DNA of 64,000 nt from Candidatus Handelsmanbacteria bacterium (GTDB taxonomy: Bacteria; Latescibacterota; UBA2968; UBA8231). The stretch spans positions 44,866 through 108,865 of the forward strand of contig VGJS01000008.1 in the NCBI GenBank assembly GCA_016867395.1, in the 5' to 3' direction. The translations under genes and the position numbers were made by a program. How positions within the stretch are numbered: the first letter of the stretch is position 1; each line of letters starts with the position of its first letter. Of the stretch, positions 23,976-32,144 are shown one piece after another. The notes beneath the pieces were generated by a model. The model was not told where the DNA came from, did not search any database, and saw only the letters and a program-made list of their open reading frames with translations.

Positions 23976-24719
23976 ATGGTCAAGGGCAATTTGCACGGCA
24001 ATTATATGTTCCTTAAAGGTATAGAGCCGTATTCGTGTGGGGTGATCGCCGCCCCGGATCACGAGATCATCCACCTAACCTTCAGGCAGCCCCTGCCCTG
24101 GCGGCAGGGGTTCGAGGCCGTGAGCGCCCACCTCGCCCAGGTGGGCCGGCCCCGCGCCGCCCTGTGCGCCATGGAATTGCGTTCTCCGGCGCCCTTCTCC
24201 ATGGAGGGGTTCATCGCCTTCAACCACCACTACTGCCAGGTGCTGGAGGAGTGGGGACTGCTGGTGGACGGGCTCAACCCCATCGCCCGCACCAACGTGG
24301 CCCCGCTGCACCACCCGCCGGCCTCGCCGGTATTACACGCCTTTTCCTATACGGTCCCCAATCCCGGCGCCGCCACCACCCTGGTGGTGGCCGGGGCCGG
24401 CGAATTGCAGGGAGCGGCGCTGTTGGCCGAAGGAATTGTCCTGCGGGGGCGCACCGACGCCCAGGCCATAGAGGAGAAGGCCGCCTTCGTGCTGGGGGTG
24501 ATGGAGGAGCGCCTGCTGGGACTGGGGGCCACCTGGGATCTGGTCCACACCGTCGACGTGTACACGGTCCATCCGCTGGGGGCCATTTCCGAGCGGATCT
24601 GGGAGCGCATGGGAGGGGCTGGCCGCCATGGCTTCCGCTGGTACCAGACCCGGCCGCCGGTGGAGGAGATCGAGTTCGAGATGGACCTGCGCGGCACCCG
24701 CACCGAACTCTATTTGTAG
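23976..24719 (+). CDS. RidA/YjgF superfamily-like protein
   Basis: A 247-residue cytoplasmic protein. The second half resembles RidA-fold proteins, which hydrolyse reactive enamines or imines or related compounds: ATTLVVAGAGELQGAALLAE, then DAQAIEEKAAFVLGVMEERL, then VHTVDVYTVHPLGAI, in the strand-helix-strand order of the fold. The N-terminal half may be a duplicated, diverged copy. Start ATG 23976 has GGAGCGAGAG upstream. It converges with the phosphopantetheinyl transferase and their ends overlap by 10 bases. The assignment rests on visual similarity; the family could be a distinct uncharacterised one. Confidence 0.55.
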   Translation: MVKGNLHGNYMFLKGIEPYSCGVIAAPDHEIIHLTFRQPLPWRQGFEAVSAHLAQVGRPRAALCAMELRSPAPFSMEGFIAFNHHYCQVLEEWGLLVDGLNPIARTNVAPLHHPPASPVLHAFSYTVPNPGAATTLVVAGAGELQGAALLAEGIVLRGRTDAQAIEEKAAFVLGVMEERLLGLGATWDLVHTVDVYTVHPLGAISERIWERMGGAGRHGFRWYQTRPPVEEIEFEMDLRGTRTELYL

Positions 24720-25438
24720 AAGCAGCGCAGACTCCAGTTGCTTGCCGGGGCACATAGGGCGCCCACGTACCCCGGCCGGGGGCGCAAGCTCCACAGCCGC
24801 CAGCGCCGGCATTCCCCCTCGCCCTCGTCCGAGCGCAGGATGGCAGCGGGCTCTCCCAGGGATACGGCGAAACTGCCCAGGCCCAGACCCAGGCCCTCGC
24901 CCCTCGCCTTGAGGTATGCCTCTTTGCGGGTCCAGCAGGTGAAGAAGGCTTCGGCGCGGCGGTCGGGGAGCATCCCTTCGAGGGCAGCTACCTCCGGGGC
25001 AGAGAAGAAACGGCGGGCGAGCTGGGCGGCAGTGTCCTGGGGGCGCAGTTGCTCCACGTCGATGCCCAAGGGCAGATGGAGGCTGAAGGCGCACAGGGCC
25101 AGGCCGCCGGAGTGGGAGAGGTTGAAGTGGAGCCCGCCGCCTTCGAGGGCAGGTTTGCCCTGGGGGCCGTAGCCGAAGCGCAGTTGGGCCGGATCAGCCC
25201 CCAGGTACGCGCCCAACAACAGCCGGAGGGCGCCGCGGGCCCCGGCAAAGGCAGCGCGGGTGTGGGGCACCAGGAACCGGTTGGCCCTCGTCCTTTCGTC
25301 GGCCGAGAGCAGGGTCAGGAAGGGAGCGGCCTCCTCTTCGGTCTGGGGCAGGGTGGTCTGCCAGACCTGGATCTCGCTTTCGGACAATGTGAGGGAGGCG
25401 GGAGCCGCCTCCCAGGGCAAGGGGATTTCCATAGGCAT
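24710..25438 (-). CDS. 4'-phosphopantetheinyl transferase, Sfp type
   Basis: Transfers the phosphopantetheine arm of CoA to carrier proteins. The 242-residue protein has all Sfp-type marks: LRFGYGPQGKPAL near residue 86, HFNLSHSGG near residue 104, LGIDVEQLR near residue 124 (Mg-binding Asp and Glu), and FFTCWTRKEAYLKARGEGL near residue 165. Length is typical for the two-domain Sfp class with broad specificity. It starts at ATG 25438 or 25432. It could modify the variant ACP at 4110; no polyketide or peptide synthase is in the window. Confidence 0.92.
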   Translation of the reverse strand: MPMEIPLPWEAAPASLTLSESEIQVWQTTLPQTEEEAAPFLTLLSADERTRANRFLVPHTRAAFAGARGALRLLLGAYLGADPAQLRFGYGPQGKPALEGGGLHFNLSHSGGLALCAFSLHLPLGIDVEQLRPQDTAAQLARRFFSAPEVAALEGMLPDRRAEAFFTCWTRKEAYLKARGEGLGLGLGSFAVSLGEPAAILRSDEGEGECRRWRLWSLRPRPGYVGALCAPASNWSLRCFYK

Positions 25439-25478
25439 AAGCTACGGTTTTAGGCCCGCCGCAGGCCAATGGGCCGCA

Positions 25479-25507
25479 TTGACAAGGCCGGGGCGATTGC
25501 GTAGGAT
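25479..25507 (+). promoter_or_regulatory. Promoter for the molybdenum hydroxylase gene
   Basis: TTGACA, a 17-base spacer and TAGGAT, about 58 bases upstream of ATG 25566. Confidence 0.6.
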
Positions 25508-25565
25508 AAACGGGCCAATCCCCCCAATAGGGAAAATAGGTTTAAGAAGAAGGAGTCAGCCGCAG

Positions 25566-27881
25566 ATGGAAGCCTCCAAGTCGAACGATCCCGATTATAC
25601 CAGCGAGGGCAAGTTCAAGGTGATCGGCACCCGCCCGGTGCGCCACGACGGGGTGGACAAGGTAACAGGGCGGGCCGTGTACGGGGCGGACGTGCGCCTG
25701 CCCGGCCTGCTCTACGGCAAGGTGCTGCGCAGCCCCCACGCCCATGCCCGCATCCTCTCCATCGACGCCAGCGAGGCGCTGGAACTGCCCGGCGTGCGGG
25801 CGGTCGTCACCGCTGACGACCTGGTGCAGGCGGTGGACAGCAAGCGGCGGCAGATCGGGGAGACCAACGTCGATATCCGCGAGGTCGCCCGCAACTCCCT
25901 GGCCTCGGGCAAGGTGCTCTACCAGGGCCACGCGGTGGCCGCGGTGGCCGCCGTCAGCCCCCACATCGCCGAGGAAGCCCTTGAACTGATCAAAGTGAAC
26001 TACCAGCCCCTGCCGGCGGTGGTGGACGTACGTGAGGCCATGAGGGAGGGGGCCCCGCTGCTGGACGAGAACCGCACCATGCGCGCCCTGGGCGAGGATA
26101 CCGGCAGGAAGAGCAACATCGCCAGCCACAACTGCCACGCCCTGGGCAACGCCGAGGAGGCTTTTGCCCGGGCCGACGTGGTGGTCGAGCGGGAATTCAC
26201 CACTGCCACCGTGCATCAGGGCTACATCGAGCCGCACAACACCACGGTGCTGTGGAAGAAGGACGACTCGGTCACGGTCTGGGTGAGCACCCAGGGGCCC
26301 TTCGACATCCGCACCCAGGTCTCCGAGGTCTTGCAAGTGCCCATCTCCAAGGTCAAGGTCATCCCCTGCGAGATCGGCGGCGGCTTCGGCGGCAAGTTCC
26401 CCATTTATATGGAGCCAGCCGCCGCCATCCTCTCCCACAAGACTGGCCAGCCGGTGAAGATGGTGATGAGCCGCGCCGAGGTGTTTATGGCCTCGGGGCC
26501 GGGGCCGGGCTCCTACATCAAGGCCAAGGTGGGGGCCACCAAGGAGGGTATGATCATCGCCGCCCAGGCAACGATGGCCTACGAGGCAGGGGCCTTCCCC
26601 GGTTCGGCGGTGGGGGCCGGCGCCCTGTGCATGTTCACCCCCTACCACATTGAGAACATCCAGATCGACGCCTACGACGTGCTGGTCAACAAGCCCAAGT
26701 CCAGCGCCTACCGCGCTCCGGGCGCACCCAACGCGGCCTTTGCCTCCGAGTCGGTGCTCGACGAGGTGGCGGAGAAGTTGGGCCTCGACCCGCTGGAGTT
26801 TCGGCTGCGCAACGCCTCCAAGGAGGGCACCCGGCGCGTTGATGGGGTGCTCTTCAAGCGCATCGGCTGCCAGGAAACCCTGGAGGCGACCCGCAATAGC
26901 GCCCATTACCAATCTCCGCTCAAAGGGGCCCACCGGGGCCGGGGCGTGGCCGCAGGGTTCTGGTTCAACGGCGGCGGCCAGTCCGTGGCCACCCTCAGCC
27001 TCAACCCCAACGGCACCCTCAACCTCCTCGAAGGCTCGGTGGACATCGGCGGCTCGCGCGCGGCCATGGCCATGATCATCGCGGAGGAGTTGGGGATCAG
27101 GGCCGAGGAGGTCAACCCGATGGTGGTGGACACCGACTCGATCGGCTATACCGACGGCACCGGCGGCAGTCGCGTCACCTACGCCACCGGCCACGCCTGT
27201 TACCTGGCAGCCCAGGATCTCGTGCAGGAGATGTGCAAGCGCGCCGCCAGGATGCTGGAGGTGGGAGCCAACCAGGTGGAGTATGCCGGCGGCGAGTTTG
27301 TCTGCAAGACCGATCCCTCCAAGCGGACCACCCTCAAGGAGGTGGCGGCGCAGCAGGGCGGTACCGGCGGGCCCATCCTCGGCAAGGGGGCCATCAACGC
27401 GCCCAGCCCGGGCAACGCCTTTGCCGCCCACGTGGTGGACGTGGAGGTGGACCCGGAGACCGGCAAGGTCGAGGTGTTGCGCTATACTGCGGTGCAGGAC
27501 GTGGGCAAGGCTATCCACCCCAGCTACGTCGAAGGCCAGATCCAGGGTGGGGCGGTGCAGGGCATCGGCTGGGCCCTCTCGGAGGGTTACTTTTACAACG
27601 CCGATGGCACCCTGGCCAATCCCACCTTCCTCGACTACCGCCTGCCCACCGCCCTCGACCTGCCCCTGATCGAGACCATCCTCGTAGAGGTGCCCAATCC
27701 CGGCAGCCCGCACGGCATCCGCGGGGTAGGCGAGGTGCCCATCGTGCCGCCCATGGCCGCCATCGCCAATGCCATCTACCACGCGGTGGGGGTGCGGCTC
27801 ACCGACCTGCCGATGAGCCCGGACCGCGTGAGCGTCGCGCTGCAGCAGGCGGCGCGGCAGCACCAGGAAGCGGCCGGCTGA
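25566..27881 (+). CDS. Molybdenum hydroxylase (xanthine dehydrogenase/aldehyde oxidase) large subunit
   Basis: A 771-residue molybdopterin-binding subunit. Domain a/b hammerhead begins RPVRHDGVDKVTGRAVYGAD near residue 20. Moco-binding motifs follow: EIGGGFGGKFPIYMEP near residue 270, KSSAYRAPGAPNAAFA near 378, and the active-site Glu in GIRGVGEVPIVPPMAAIANA near 720. The AYRAP motif, without the CoxL AYRCSFR loop, points to the XDH/aldehyde oxidase branch and away from CO dehydrogenase. The start is ATG 25566 with AAGGAG upstream; the track ORF starts inside the divergent gene. The gene stands alone between its own promoter and a strong terminator: FAD and 2Fe-2S subunits are not in the window. 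Confidence 0.92.
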   Translation: MEASKSNDPDYTSEGKFKVIGTRPVRHDGVDKVTGRAVYGADVRLPGLLYGKVLRSPHAHARILSIDASEALELPGVRAVVTADDLVQAVDSKRRQIGETNVDIREVARNSLASGKVLYQGHAVAAVAAVSPHIAEEALELIKVNYQPLPAVVDVREAMREGAPLLDENRTMRALGEDTGRKSNIASHNCHALGNAEEAFARADVVVEREFTTATVHQGYIEPHNTTVLWKKDDSVTVWVSTQGPFDIRTQVSEVLQVPISKVKVIPCEIGGGFGGKFPIYMEPAAAILSHKTGQPVKMVMSRAEVFMASGPGPGSYIKAKVGATKEGMIIAAQATMAYEAGAFPGSAVGAGALCMFTPYHIENIQIDAYDVLVNKPKSSAYRAPGAPNAAFASESVLDEVAEKLGLDPLEFRLRNASKEGTRRVDGVLFKRIGCQETLEATRNSAHYQSPLKGAHRGRGVAAGFWFNGGGQSVATLSLNPNGTLNLLEGSVDIGGSRAAMAMIIAEELGIRAEEVNPMVVDTDSIGYTDGTGGSRVTYATGHACYLAAQDLVQEMCKRAARMLEVGANQVEYAGGEFVCKTDPSKRTTLKEVAAQQGGTGGPILGKGAINAPSPGNAFAAHVVDVEVDPETGKVEVLRYTAVQDVGKAIHPSYVEGQIQGGAVQGIGWALSEGYFYNADGTLANPTFLDYRLPTALDLPLIETILVEVPNPGSPHGIRGVGEVPIVPPMAAIANAIYHAVGVRLTDLPMSPDRVSVALQQAARQHQEAAG

Positions 27882-27912
27882 TCCCCCGTCGCCCGCCCAG
27901 CCCTTCGGGAAG

Positions 27913-27944
27913 ATGCCCGGCCACCTCGGTGGTCCGGGCATTTT
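27913..27944 (+). terminator. Intrinsic terminator after the molybdenum hydroxylase gene
   Basis: ATGCCCGG-CCACC and GGTGG-TCCGGGCAT form a stem around a TCG-type loop followed by TTTT. Confidence 0.85.
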
Positions 27945-27953
27945 CCTGAGCCC

Positions 27954-28811
27954 ATGCTCATGCCCAAGCCCATCGACCCCGAGGTCTTCGTCCAGGCGCT
28001 GCTGCCAGTGGTGCGCCAGTGTGCCCAGGCCTCGCTGATCTTCTACGGCCAGGTGGCCAACATCGGCAAGGCTCCCGACACCCGCCTGACCGGCCCGGAG
28101 GCCCAGGCGTCTTCGGCAGTGCTGACCGTGCTCGACTGCGCCTTGCAGGACCTGATCCTCAGCGCGGTGCTCAACCACTTCCCCGGCATCGGCTGCATCG
28201 CCGAGGAGGCCACCCCGCTGCGGCGGCGCCTCGCCGGCAAGAGCGAGGAATACACCCTCATCCTCGACCCCATCGACGGCACCATCCACTACCAGCGCGG
28301 GGACGAGCCCTACCACATCTGCGTGGGCCTGGCGCGGCAGGGGCGGATGGAGGCGGCCATCGTGGCCCGGCCTAGCGAGGACAAGATCTTCACCGCCTTG
28401 CGCGGGCAGGGAGCCTTTGTGCAACAGGGCAAGGGCAAACCCCGCCGCCTGCGCTTGGGTGCAGTCCCCCGCACCCGCCGGCTCTACGTCTCCACCAAGG
28501 CCCGGCCCTACCAGGCGGTCTTCCGGCCCAAGTACGAGCCGCAGGAGTTCCCCATCGGCGCGGCCCTGGTGCTAACCCGCATCGCTGAGGGGCAGTTGTG
28601 CGGGTACCTGACCCGGCAGGTGGCCATCTACGACGTGGGGCCGCCCTCGCTCATCGCCGAGGAGGCCGGGGCCCGCTGTTTCCTAAAGGACGGCCGCGAG
28701 CCCCGCTACCGGGGCGGCCGGAAATTCAGCTATTACCTGTGCGCCGCCACCCCCCATTTGCAGGAGTTGCTGCTGGGGGAGGTGCGCCGTTGCAGAGGAG
28801 AGAGAGGATGA
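27954..28811 (+). CDS. Inositol monophosphatase/bisphosphate nucleotidase superfamily protein
   Basis: A 285-residue Mg2+-dependent phosphatase-like protein. The first metal site is intact: GIGCIAEEATPL (Glu-Glu) near residue 80 and ILDPIDGTIHY near residue 103. The second metal motif, usually WDxAAG, is changed to IYDVGPPSLIAEEAGARC near residue 225, keeping the Asp but replacing Trp and the Ala-Ala-Gly. This suggests a substrate different from inositol phosphate or 3'-phosphoadenosine phosphate. It begins 10 bases after a terminator, so it probably has its own promoter. Its stop overlaps the start of the DHDPS-like gene as ATGA. Confidence 0.82.
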   Translation: MLMPKPIDPEVFVQALLPVVRQCAQASLIFYGQVANIGKAPDTRLTGPEAQASSAVLTVLDCALQDLILSAVLNHFPGIGCIAEEATPLRRRLAGKSEEYTLILDPIDGTIHYQRGDEPYHICVGLARQGRMEAAIVARPSEDKIFTALRGQGAFVQQGKGKPRRLRLGAVPRTRRLYVSTKARPYQAVFRPKYEPQEFPIGAALVLTRIAEGQLCGYLTRQVAIYDVGPPSLIAEEAGARCFLKDGREPRYRGGRKFSYYLCAATPHLQELLLGEVRRCRGERG

Positions 28812-29716
28812 GTCGCTCAATCCAGGGCGTCCTGCCCGTGGTCCACATGCCCTACAACGCCGACCTGAGCATCGACTACGGCGCTCTCGAAACCCAGGTG
28901 GACTGGCTCTTCGCCACCGGGGCTCAAGGGTGCTGCCTGGCCCTGGTCTCGGACCTGTTGCGCCTCAGCGCCCAGGAGCGGCTGGAGTTGCCGGCCAGGC
29001 TGGTGGGCTTTGCCAAAGGCCGGGGACCGGTGGTCATCAGCGTGGGCGCCGAGAGCACCCAGCAGGCCCAGGCTTTTGCCCAGGCGGCCCAGGCAGGGGG
29101 CGCCGCGGCGGCGATGGCCATCCCGCCCCTGTCGCGGGCCCTTTCCGAGGCGCAGTTGCAGGCGTACTTCGAGGGCATTCTGGAGGCGGTGGAGATCCCC
29201 CTCATCGTGCAGGACGCCAGCTCCTACGTGGGTAGGGCCATGAGCATCGAGTTCCAGGCGGGCCTCTTCCAGCGCCACGGCCAGCGCATCCTCTTCAAGC
29301 CCGAGGCCACGCCGTTAGGGCCCTGCATCTCAGCCCTGCACGCCCGCACCGGGGGCAAGGCGGCCCTCTTCGAGGGCAGCGGCGGGGTGCTGCTCATCGA
29401 CTCCTACCGGCGCGGGGTGAGGGGCACCATCCCCGGCGTTGAACTGCTCGACGGCACCGTGGCGCTGTGGCGAGCCCTGGAGGCCGGCGACGAGGAGCGG
29501 GCCTACGCCCTGTACTATCCCATCTGCGCTATCGTCGTGTTGCAAATGCAGGGGGGACTGGACGGCTTCATCGTCACCGAACGCCACCTGATGCAGCAGC
29601 GGGGGCTTTTCAAGAACCAGGTGCATCGCGGGCCGCTGGCCTTCGAGCTGGACACACCGACCCGCGCCGAGATCGACCGCCTCTTCGCCCGCCTGCAAAA
29701 GGTCCTCCACTGGTGA
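28808..29716 (+). CDS. Dihydrodipicolinate synthase/N-acetylneuraminate lyase family aldolase
   Basis: A 302-residue Schiff-base class I aldolase. It starts MSRSIQGVLPVVHMPYNADL, the family beginning; the Schiff-base Lys is in ILFKPEATPL near residue 165. The catalytic Tyr region reads IVQDASSYVGR where DapA and NanA have YNxPxR, so it is neither. ATG 28808 overlaps the phosphatase stop by 4 bases; an AGAGAGG ribosome site lies inside that gene. The end overlaps the aminotransferase start. The product may be handed from aldolase to aminotransferase. Substrate unknown. Confidence 0.85.
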   Translation: MSRSIQGVLPVVHMPYNADLSIDYGALETQVDWLFATGAQGCCLALVSDLLRLSAQERLELPARLVGFAKGRGPVVISVGAESTQQAQAFAQAAQAGGAAAAMAIPPLSRALSEAQLQAYFEGILEAVEIPLIVQDASSYVGRAMSIEFQAGLFQRHGQRILFKPEATPLGPCISALHARTGGKAALFEGSGGVLLIDSYRRGVRGTIPGVELLDGTVALWRALEAGDEERAYALYYPICAIVVLQMQGGLDGFIVTERHLMQQRGLFKNQVHRGPLAFELDTPTRAEIDRLFARLQKVLHW

Positions 29717-30876
29717 GAGAGTCGCGCCGCGTCCAGGCCATCCAGAGCCCGGTGATCCCGGAAGTGGCGGCCCTGATCCGCGCCAATCCGGGCACTATCT
29801 CTCTGGGCCAGGGGGTCGTACACTACGGCCCGCCCCCGCAGAGCTTTGCCGCCATCAACGGTTTTGGCGGGCAGGCCGCCGAGCATCACTACCGGGCCGC
29901 CGGGGGGTTGCCGGAGTTGCAGGAAAGGCTCCGCCAGAAGCTTGAACGGGAGAACGGCATCCGCTTGGGGGACGAACAGGTGCTGATGGTCACCGCCGGC
30001 AGCAACATGGGTTTCTGCCACGCGCTGATGGCCATCGCCGATCCGGGCGACGAGATCGTCATGATGTCGCCCTTCTATTTTAACCACGAGATGGCGGTGG
30101 TTATGGCCAACTGCCGGCCGGTGCTGGTGCCCACCGATGAGCGCTACCAGTTGCGCCTCGACGCCCTCGAGGCCGCCCTCACCCCGCGCACCCGGGCGGT
30201 GGTTACCATTTCGCCCAACAATCCTTCCGGCGCGGTCTACACCCCCGAGGACCTGCGGGCGGTCAACGAGCTATGCCGGCAGCGGGGCATCTACCACCTC
30301 GTCGATGAGGCGTACGAGTACTTCACCTACGACGAGGCCCACCACTTCTCGCCCGGCTCCCTGCCCCATAGCGCCGGCCACACCATCTCCCTCTACTCCT
30401 TCTCCAAGGCGTACGGGATGGCCAACTGGCGGGTGGGCTACCTGGTGGCCCCGCGCCACCTGCTGCGCGCCCTGGAGAAGATCCAGGACACGGTGCTGAT
30501 CTGCCCGCCAGTGATCTCGCAACTGGCGGCGCTGGGTGCCCTGGAGGCCGGCCCTCAGTACTGCCGCCCCTTTACAGCCACCCTGGGTCAGGTGCGCCGG
30601 GCCTGCCTAGAGGGATTGGCTAAGCTGGGGGAGCGCTGTCAGGTGCCCCCCGCCGAGGGGGCGTTTTATCTTTTGGCCCGCCTACGGACCGGGATGCCGG
30701 CCATGCAGGTGGTGGAGCGGCTGGTGCGGGAACACCGGGTGGCGGTCATCCCCGGCACGGCCTTCGGGCTACAGGGCCCCTGCCATCTGCGCATCGCCTA
30801 TGGAGCCCTGGAACCCGACACCGTGGCCCAGGGAATGGACCGGCTGGTCAGCGGGCTGCGGCAACTCTTGGACTGA
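29713..30876 (+). CDS. PLP-dependent aminotransferase, class I/II
   Basis: A 387-residue fold-type I aminotransferase. It has ISPNNPSGAVYTPEDL near residue 160 (PLP ring contacts), VDEAYEYFTYD near residue 197 (Asp pairing the PLP nitrogen) and SLYSFSKAYGMANWRVGY near residue 228 with the Schiff-base Lys and phosphate contacts. The C-terminal substrate Arg is in LRIAYGAL near residue 360. The start is GTG 29713, overlapping the aldolase stop as GTGA; the longer track ORF enters the aldolase. A 16-base gap to the ncRNA promoter follows the stop. Confidence 0.9.
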   Translation: MRESRRVQAIQSPVIPEVAALIRANPGTISLGQGVVHYGPPPQSFAAINGFGGQAAEHHYRAAGGLPELQERLRQKLERENGIRLGDEQVLMVTAGSNMGFCHALMAIADPGDEIVMMSPFYFNHEMAVVMANCRPVLVPTDERYQLRLDALEAALTPRTRAVVTISPNNPSGAVYTPEDLRAVNELCRQRGIYHLVDEAYEYFTYDEAHHFSPGSLPHSAGHTISLYSFSKAYGMANWRVGYLVAPRHLLRALEKIQDTVLICPPVISQLAALGALEAGPQYCRPFTATLGQVRRACLEGLAKLGERCQVPPAEGAFYLLARLRTGMPAMQVVERLVREHRVAVIPGTAFGLQGPCHLRIAYGALEPDTVAQGMDRLVSGLRQLLD

Positions 30877-30891
30877 GGGCGGAGAAGGGGC

Positions 30892-30920
30892 TTGACAGAA
30901 GCGTTGAAGCGGGGTATCTT
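30892..30920 (+). promoter_or_regulatory. Promoter of the candidate ncRNA
   Basis: TTGACA, a 17-base spacer and TATCTT, close to consensus, pointing right into a gap with no ORF. Confidence 0.7.
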
Positions 30921-30926
30921 GCTCAG

Positions 30927-31046
30927 TGGAATTAAGAGTGACCTGAACTCACAGACGAATGCCCAAGAGGAAGTTTTCCACACCTATGGATGTGGAACTT
31001 CGACAGAAATATTCTCGGCATTCGGGTGGTTGGTCACTCTTTTTTT
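30927..31046 (+). ncRNA. Candidate structured small RNA, about 120 nt, 6S-like layout
   Basis: The transcript from the preceding promoter would start near 30927. It folds by eye into one long rod: AAGAGTGACC (30934) pairs with GGTCACTCTT (31032), CGAATGCC (30956) with GGCATTCG (31017), and GAAGTT..CCACA (30970) with TGTGG..AACTTC (30991). An asymmetric internal bubble of 6 against about 14 bases lies above the middle stem. The closing stem runs directly into eight T residues, giving an intrinsic end. Closing stem, central bubble and apical hairpin recall 6S RNA, but it is shorter than the usual 160-200 nt. The SRP RNA apical motif is absent. Its end overlaps the 3' end of the leftward gene at 31034. 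Confidence 0.6.
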
Positions 31047-31984
31047 TGGCTCTCGTATAGCGCGACCGCAACACACAGATCCTGTACCGCTAGGCCGGTA
31101 AAGTAAGCCAGCCGCGGCCTGGCGGCGCCCAGCCGGCCGTCGGCCGCGTCCCCGATGGTCAGCACCTGCCCCGCGGCGTCGCGCGCCAAGGCGATCCGCT
31201 CCAGGCTCCCGCGTTCCCCCGCGTAGATGAATTCCCCCGACTGCAGCGCCTGTTCTGGATGGTCCACCAGCACGGGCAGTTCCTCCAGGATCTGGGGGGC
31301 CAGTTGCCGGGTGCGGCTGTCCCCAGCCATTACAGAGAGCAGGGTGCGGGGCCCCAGGTGAGCCGGGGTGAGGATGGGTTGCGGGGTAGGCACGGCAACC
31401 AGGACCGCATCGGCCCCTTCGAGGCACTCCTCCAGGGAGGCGGCCATCTTCAGCGGGGCCCGCAGCAGGGGGGCCAGGTCCCGGGCAAAAACCTCGCGGT
31501 TGGCTGCTTGGCGGCTGGTGGCGCGGATTTCGTGCAGGCCGAAGAGCTGGTCGGCAGAGCGGGCCAGGCAGCGGGCCACCCGGCCAGTGCCCAGCACCGC
31601 GGCGCAGTCCACCGGCCCCTGGGCCAAATACTTGATCCCCAGGGCTCCGGCTGCGCCAGTGCGCATGTCCGTGGCATAATCGGCGTCCATGCGGAAGTGG
31701 GCGCCCCGCACTAGGTCCTCCAGTTCTATATAGGCCCGCCGGGACCCCAGCTGGCCTCCAACCCCCGGTTCCTCCACGATGACCTTGCGCCCCTGGTAGC
31801 GGCCAGGCCAGAGGGCGGGCATCTCCAGGCGGAAGATCCCCCCTTCGAGGGACTGGCGGCGCGGCGGGTTGAGCAATACCCCCTGGCCCCAGAGGCGGAA
31901 TGCCCGGTCACAGGCAGCGAGGAAGTCGGCGGGGGAGAGCCGGGTGAGAAAATCCCCGTCGCTGAAAGTGGCGCTGGCCATCAC
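31034..31984 (-). CDS. Ornithine cyclodeaminase/mu-crystallin family protein
   Basis: A 316-residue NAD(P)-binding protein of the OCD/mu-crystallin family, which includes ornithine cyclodeaminase, alanine dehydrogenase and ketimine reductases. It has the family start helix, RRQSLEGGIFRLEMPALWPG near residue 42, RTGAAGALGIKYLA near 108 and the Rossmann motif AAVLGTGRVARCLARSA near 128. IGDAADGRLGAARP in the C-terminus corresponds to the family's late substrate loop. The start is ATG 31984 or 31981. Proximity to the aminotransferase and aldolase genes suggests amino acid or imine chemistry; the specific substrate is unknown. Confidence 0.83.
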   Translation of the reverse strand: MMASATFSDGDFLTRLSPADFLAACDRAFRLWGQGVLLNPPRRQSLEGGIFRLEMPALWPGRYQGRKVIVEEPGVGGQLGSRRAYIELEDLVRGAHFRMDADYATDMRTGAAGALGIKYLAQGPVDCAAVLGTGRVARCLARSADQLFGLHEIRATSRQAANREVFARDLAPLLRAPLKMAASLEECLEGADAVLVAVPTPQPILTPAHLGPRTLLSVMAGDSRTRQLAPQILEELPVLVDHPEQALQSGEFIYAGERGSLERIALARDAAGQVLTIGDAADGRLGAARPRLAYFTGLAVQDLCVAVALYESQKKE

Positions 31985-32144
31985 CCCCTGCTCGGCGCCT
32001 GCCGGCGCCCAAAAAACGATTGACGTACCTGGGGAAGTCCCATTGATTTAAAAGGAGATATGTCGTTTTGCCAAACAACCGGCGGTCAAGGCGCCTGCGC
32101 CCGCGGCCGCGCGGCTTTTCCGTAGTCCCCCGAGACGGGTTGAG

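Noticed and set aside
30927-31046. SRP (4.5S) RNA
   Set aside because: The conserved GGAA-type tetraloop and asymmetric domain IV motif are absent; the apical hairpin is CCACA-CCTATGGA-TGTGG.
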